Source: Firmicutes bacterium AM31-12AC
GTDB lineage: Bacteria; Bacillota; Clostridia; Lachnospirales; Lachnospiraceae
DNA length: 16,031 bases
Assembly (NCBI GenBank): GCA_003480425.1
Contig: QUJA01000051.1
Span: 1-16,031 of the forward strand
Direction: 5' to 3'
The notes below the pieces were generated by a model. That model made no database searches. It was given only the letters and a program-made list of their open reading frames with translations, and had not been told where the DNA came from. This document shows positions 13,015 to 16,031 of this stretch, in pieces; position 1 is the stretch's first letter, and every line of letters begins with the position of its first letter. The position numbers and the translations under genes were made by a program.

Positions 13015-13098
13015 ATCTGACAATCCCTTCTTTTTTTATTTGCATATTTGTTTTCTTATTAGTTTCGTGTCTATTTGGCATGTTTAAAACTCTGAAGA

Positions 13099-13219
13099 GC
13101 CACTAAATTTCAAGAAGCCACTCCGTCCTAAAGAGCCACCCAATGGCCACCAAAGAGCCGGAAAACTCCGTCCCCAATGGCCACCCGAGAGCCACTAAAC
13201 CCCGTCCCTAAATGGTTCC
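13099..13219 (+). repeat. Degenerate array of about five REP-like units between feoB and the Fur-like gene
   Basis: Units begin at 13099, 13117, 13135, 13157 and 13191. The last is complete (GCCACTAAACCCCGTCCC then TAAATGGTTCC); the others lack the middle or the end. All point the same way. The feoB stop codon is inside the last unit. The spacing is irregular and unit lengths differ, so it is not a CRISPR array. From 13024 to 13098 only AT-rich sequence precedes the Fur-like gene. Confidence 0.75.
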
Positions 13220-15352
13220 TGCACTTACTTTTAATGTCTTGCTTTCTTTGTAAGGTCTGAACAGGAGGTAAAGGAATCCTATAATGAGAATGAATGCTAC
13301 AACTGTTCCTACACCGAAAGTACCGACTGTGATGAGTGTACCAATCTGGTAAATGCAAAGTGATACTACGTATGCGAGCAATGTCTGATATCCGATTGCA
13401 AACCAGAACCATTTTGCATTATTCATTTCACGTTTAATTGCTCCCATTGCTGCGAAGCAAGGTGCGCATAAGAGGTTGAATACAAGGAATGAGTATGCTG
13501 CAACTGCTGTCATACTTCCTGCGAGCTGTCCCCAGATTTCTGTTCCGTTTTCTGCAACTTCTGCGAATCCGAAGAGGATACCGAATGTACCTACTACGTT
13601 TTCTTTTGCGATAAGTCCTGTAACGGCTGCAACTGCCATCTTCCAGTCTCCCCATCCAAGAGGTGCAAACAGTGGTGCGATTACGTTTCCGATGGAAGCG
13701 AGGATACTGTCGTTAAGCTGTTCTGCTTCAAGCATTCCAAATGAACCATCTACCCAGCCAAAGCTCATTAAGAACCAAAGCAGGATTGTTGACAATGTGA
13801 TGATTGTTCCGGCTTTTTTGATAAATGACCATCCTCTTTCCCACATGCTTCGAAGTACGTTTCCTACTGTTGGCATATGGTATGCCGGAAGCTCCATAAC
13901 GAATGGTGCCGGATCTCCGGCGAACATTTTTGTTTTCTTTAAAATGATTCCTGAGCAAATGATTGCTGCGATTCCTACGAAATATGCACTTGGTGCTACC
14001 CATGAAGCTCCGTCAAACAATGCACCTGCAATCAATGCGATGATTGGAAGTTTTGCTCCACATGGGATAAATGTTGTTGTCATAATTGTCATTTTACGGT
14101 CACGGTCATTTTCAATTGTACGAGATGCCATAACTCCAGGCACTCCACAACCTGTACCGATCAGCATTGGGATAAATGATTTTCCTGAAAGACCGAATTT
14201 ACGGAAAATTCTATCCATGATAAATGCTACACGAGCCATGTATCCGCATGATTCCAAAAATGCGAGGAAAATGAAAAGTACAAGCATCTGTGGTACGAAA
14301 CCAAGAACTGCTCCGACACCGGCTACGATACCATCAAGGATCAATCCCTGCAGCCATGCTGCGCAATGAACAGACACAAGAAGCTTTTCAATCGCCGGTG
14401 GAATAATTTCTCCAAAGAGCACATCATTTGTCCAGTCTGTTACGAAAGCTCCTACTGTTGTTACGGAAATGTAATATACAATCCACATAATAACAGCAAA
14501 GATTGGAAGTGCCAGCCAACGGTTTGTTACGATTCGGTCAATCTTATCTGATGTTGTCAGCTCACCTTTTGCTTTTGATTTTGTAAGACAATCCCCGATA
14601 ATTGAGGAAATGTATACATAACGCTCATTTGTGATAATACTTTCTGTATCATCATCAAATTTATCTTCCATTTCTTTGATTTCTGCTGAAACATCTATTG
14701 TAGCTTTCATCTGGTCTTTGATTTTATCATCTTTTTCCAGAAGCTTAATTGCGAAAAATCTTTTCTGTTCTTCCGGCACGCTACCAGTTAATTTATATTC
14801 AACTTTATCAATGATTGCTTCTGCATCTTTTGAAAATTCATGAACAGTCTCTGCTGTCTGTTTTTTCTGAGCCAGTTTCACTGCTTTGTTTGCTGCTTCT
14901 TTGATTCCTGTTCCTTTCAATGCGGAAATCGCAACAACTTCACAGCCAAGTTTTTTACTCAATTTGTCCAGATGGATTTTATCACCGGTCTTTTCCAGGA
15001 TATCAATCATGTTTACAGCCATGATTACTGGAATGCCAAGCTCCATGATCTGTGTTGATAAGTACAAGTTACGTTCAATGTTTGTTCCATCGATAATATT
15101 GATGATTGCATCTGGTCTTTCGCCGATCAGATAGTTTCTTGCAACGACCTCTTCCAAGGTGTATGGTGAAAGGGAATAAATTCCCGGCAAATCCATGATT
15201 ATAACATCTTTGTGCCCTTTTAGTTTTCCTTCTTTTTTCTCTACAGTTACACCTGGCCAGTTACCAACAAATTGATTGGAACCTGTCAGTGCATTGAACA
15301 GTGTTGTTTTTCCACAGTTCGGATTACCTGCTAGTGCAATTTTTACTGACAT
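13208..15352 (-). CDS. feoB: Ferrous iron transporter FeoB
   Basis: This is an inner-membrane Fe(II) uptake protein with an N-terminal G domain: G1 GNPNCGKT (9-16), GVTVEKKEG switch (34-42), G3 DLPG (54-57), G4 NMID (114-117). A helical GDI-like region follows to about 270. Many membrane spans come next, with conserved blocks such as MLIGTGCGVPGVMASRTIEND and CGAKLPIIALIAG. At 714 aa it is full length. The ATG at 15352 has AAGGAG 8 bases upstream. It lies 44 bases after the second feoA in one operon. The C-terminus is almost normal (YKESKTLKV) but the last residues and TAG (ACC ATT TAG) overlap a repeat unit. Confidence 0.97.
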   Translation of the reverse strand: MSVKIALAGNPNCGKTTLFNALTGSNQFVGNWPGVTVEKKEGKLKGHKDVIIMDLPGIYSLSPYTLEEVVARNYLIGERPDAIINIIDGTNIERNLYLSTQIMELGIPVIMAVNMIDILEKTGDKIHLDKLSKKLGCEVVAISALKGTGIKEAANKAVKLAQKKQTAETVHEFSKDAEAIIDKVEYKLTGSVPEEQKRFFAIKLLEKDDKIKDQMKATIDVSAEIKEMEDKFDDDTESIITNERYVYISSIIGDCLTKSKAKGELTTSDKIDRIVTNRWLALPIFAVIMWIVYYISVTTVGAFVTDWTNDVLFGEIIPPAIEKLLVSVHCAAWLQGLILDGIVAGVGAVLGFVPQMLVLFIFLAFLESCGYMARVAFIMDRIFRKFGLSGKSFIPMLIGTGCGVPGVMASRTIENDRDRKMTIMTTTFIPCGAKLPIIALIAGALFDGASWVAPSAYFVGIAAIICSGIILKKTKMFAGDPAPFVMELPAYHMPTVGNVLRSMWERGWSFIKKAGTIITLSTILLWFLMSFGWVDGSFGMLEAEQLNDSILASIGNVIAPLFAPLGWGDWKMAVAAVTGLIAKENVVGTFGILFGFAEVAENGTEIWGQLAGSMTAVAAYSFLVFNLLCAPCFAAMGAIKREMNNAKWFWFAIGYQTLLAYVVSLCIYQIGTLITVGTFGVGTVVAFILIIGFLYLLFRPYKESKTLKVSAGTI

Positions 15353-15396
15353 AATGCTTCTCCTTCACTCTCTTCTAAAATTTATATCACTATTGA

Positions 15397-15618
15397 TTAC
15401 TCAACAAGAATCATCTCGGCATCTGCTTTACGAAGTGATAATTCATATCCTCTAACTGTTACTTCAATAGGATCACCAAGCGGTGCTACTTTTCTTACAA
15501 AAATTTCAACACCTTTTGTAATTCCCATATCCATGATTCTTCTCTTAACAGGTCCCTCTCCGGTAAGTTTTGTAACTTTCACTGTCTGACCTACCGATAC
15601 CTCTCTCAATGTTTTCAT
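15397..15618 (-). CDS. feoA: FeoA domain protein (second copy)
   Basis: A small SH3-like cytosolic protein that assists FeoB. It begins MKTLREVSVGQTVKVTKL and has the usual GPVKRRIMDMGITKGVEIFVRKVAPLGDP core and a final VRGYELSLRKADAEMILVE. It is 73 aa. I place the start at 15618 because AAGG lies 9 bases before it; the upstream ATG at 15627 is directly against that AAGG. It sits 26 bases after the first feoA and 44 before feoB. Confidence 0.93.
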   Translation of the reverse strand: MKTLREVSVGQTVKVTKLTGEGPVKRRIMDMGITKGVEIFVRKVAPLGDPIEVTVRGYELSLRKADAEMILVE

Positions 15619-15644
15619 GCTGTTCATCCTTTCTTCTACGCTTT

Positions 15645-15857
15645 CTATACCATGATTTTATTTGCCATATCTTTTCCGATTGCTACACGTGATTCTTTCA
15701 CATTCACAATCAGATTTCCTCCGATATCAGAGACTACCGTTACGGCTCCTCCTACGACAAAGCCCAGGTTCTCTAGAAATCTTCTTGTATCTTCTTTTCC
15801 ACCTATACGCTTAATAATGTTTTCTTCTCCCGGATTTACCATTGTTAACGGCATCAT
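15645..15857 (-). CDS. feoA: FeoA domain protein (first copy)
   Basis: First gene of the iron operon, a 70-aa SH3-like protein. It shows GEENIIKRIGGKEDTRRFLENLGFVVG, then VTVVSDIGGNLIVNVKESRVAIGKDMANKI, which is the FeoA fold with a shorter core than the second copy. The ATG at 15857 fits the GGAAGGG ribosome site (6-base gap) better than the ATG at 15863 that touches it. The two unlike FeoA proteins in tandem are common in Clostridia and may form a complex with FeoB. A Fur box lies just upstream. Confidence 0.9.
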   Translation of the reverse strand: MMPLTMVNPGEENIIKRIGGKEDTRRFLENLGFVVGGAVTVVSDIGGNLIVNVKESRVAIGKDMANKIMV

Positions 15858-15881
15858 GTTCATCCCTTCCTTAGTTTTTAT

Positions 15882-15938
15882 TGATAATCATTTTCATTTT
15901 TCATACGTTAGTTTATGCTAATTCTTATTAGATGTCAA
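15882..15938 (-). promoter_or_regulatory. feo operon promoter and Fur box
   Basis: TTGACA (15938-15933), a 17-base spacer and TAAACT (15915-15910) form a good sigma-A promoter. TGAAAATGATTATCA (15896-15882) matches the 7-1-7 Fur consensus at 14 of 15 positions and lies just downstream of the start point, so Fur with iron would block transcription. The spacer has further dyads, CTAAT-4-ATTAG and a TTAG/CTAA pair over the -10, which may be a second operator. Confidence 0.85.
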
Positions 15939-15980
15939 TACCTTTATTGATAATTTTTTCTCATTAAGGAAAAAAGGGGG

Positions 15981-16031
15981 GACCAATGGGGGACGGGGTT
16001 AGTGGACCAAAGGGGACGGGGTTAGTGGCTT
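15981..16031 (-). repeat. Two REP-like units in opposite orientation at the right edge
   Basis: 15981-16005 and 16006-16031 each read (G)ACCAA, GGGGACGGGG, TTAGTGG on the plus strand, the reverse of the units at 1, 12721 and 13099. They lie upstream of the feo promoter. The right window edge cuts off whatever follows. Confidence 0.8.

Noticed and set aside
13099..13219. CRISPR array
   Set aside because: Units vary in length, spacing is irregular, spacers are only a few bases long, and there are no cas genes.
13476..14369. Plus-strand open frame of 297 codons
   Set aside because: It lies wholly antisense to feoB, has no ribosome site and only reflects feoB codon bias.

Overview
The window looks like chromosome of a Gram-positive gut anaerobe of the Lachnospiraceae (Clostridia). 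Reasons: purine-rich GGAGG-type ribosome sites, low GC, a feoA-feoA-feoB-Fur cluster, SipW-type exported proteins with a STYAWF signal motif, a soluble PAS hybrid kinase, and intergenic repeats built on GCCACTAA / CCCCGTCCC / TTGGTC. The genus cannot be fixed from sequence alone. Every gene I can support reads on the minus strand, so the order below follows coordinates while transcription runs right to left.

Region 1 (1-3470): a hybrid histidine kinase split in two by a one-base frameshift, then a nitroreductase. The nitroreductase has a near-perfect promoter overlapping a 14-bp palindrome. An inverted pair of repeats (REPIN-like) lies between these genes. Region 2 (3477-8681): a decayed duplication. 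A 5' fragment of a 203-aa gene and the last 48 codons of a TasA-like exported protein remain at 3477-3954. Intact relatives of both lie at 6660-8377. A visibly AT-rich two-gene cassette sits at the broken end: an AAA ATPase and a predicted PD-(D/E)xK nuclease, overlapping by 8 bases, most likely a defence or conflict module. A short unknown gene pair (6052-6447) follows. Upstream of the TasA-like gene is a strongly structured leader that can pair with the ribosome site of a 24-codon ORF.

Region 3 (8682-11110): a membrane protein with a TasA-like outer domain (also frameshifted), a PilZ-type cyclic-di-GMP receptor 10 bases upstream of it, and a NUDIX hydrolase. With the TasA-like gene this suggests a c-di-GMP-linked surface or matrix module. 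Region 4 (11196-12781): a frameshifted type IV prepilin peptidase and a REP-associated tyrosine transposase (RAYT), with repeat units touching the RAYT 3' end. Region 5 (12772-16031): the ferrous-iron uptake operon feoA-feoA-feoB behind a good promoter and a 14/15 Fur box, then a Fur-like gene lacking its C-terminal domain.

The most striking pattern is the link between the RAYT and about 15 repeat units at six intergenic places. Four genes (nitroreductase, RAYT, Fur-like, feoB) have their stop codon inside a repeat unit; three use the same repeat TAG in the same phase. The other notable system is the ATPase-nuclease cassette. Three independent one-base frameshifts are either real decay or consensus errors, and reads would decide.
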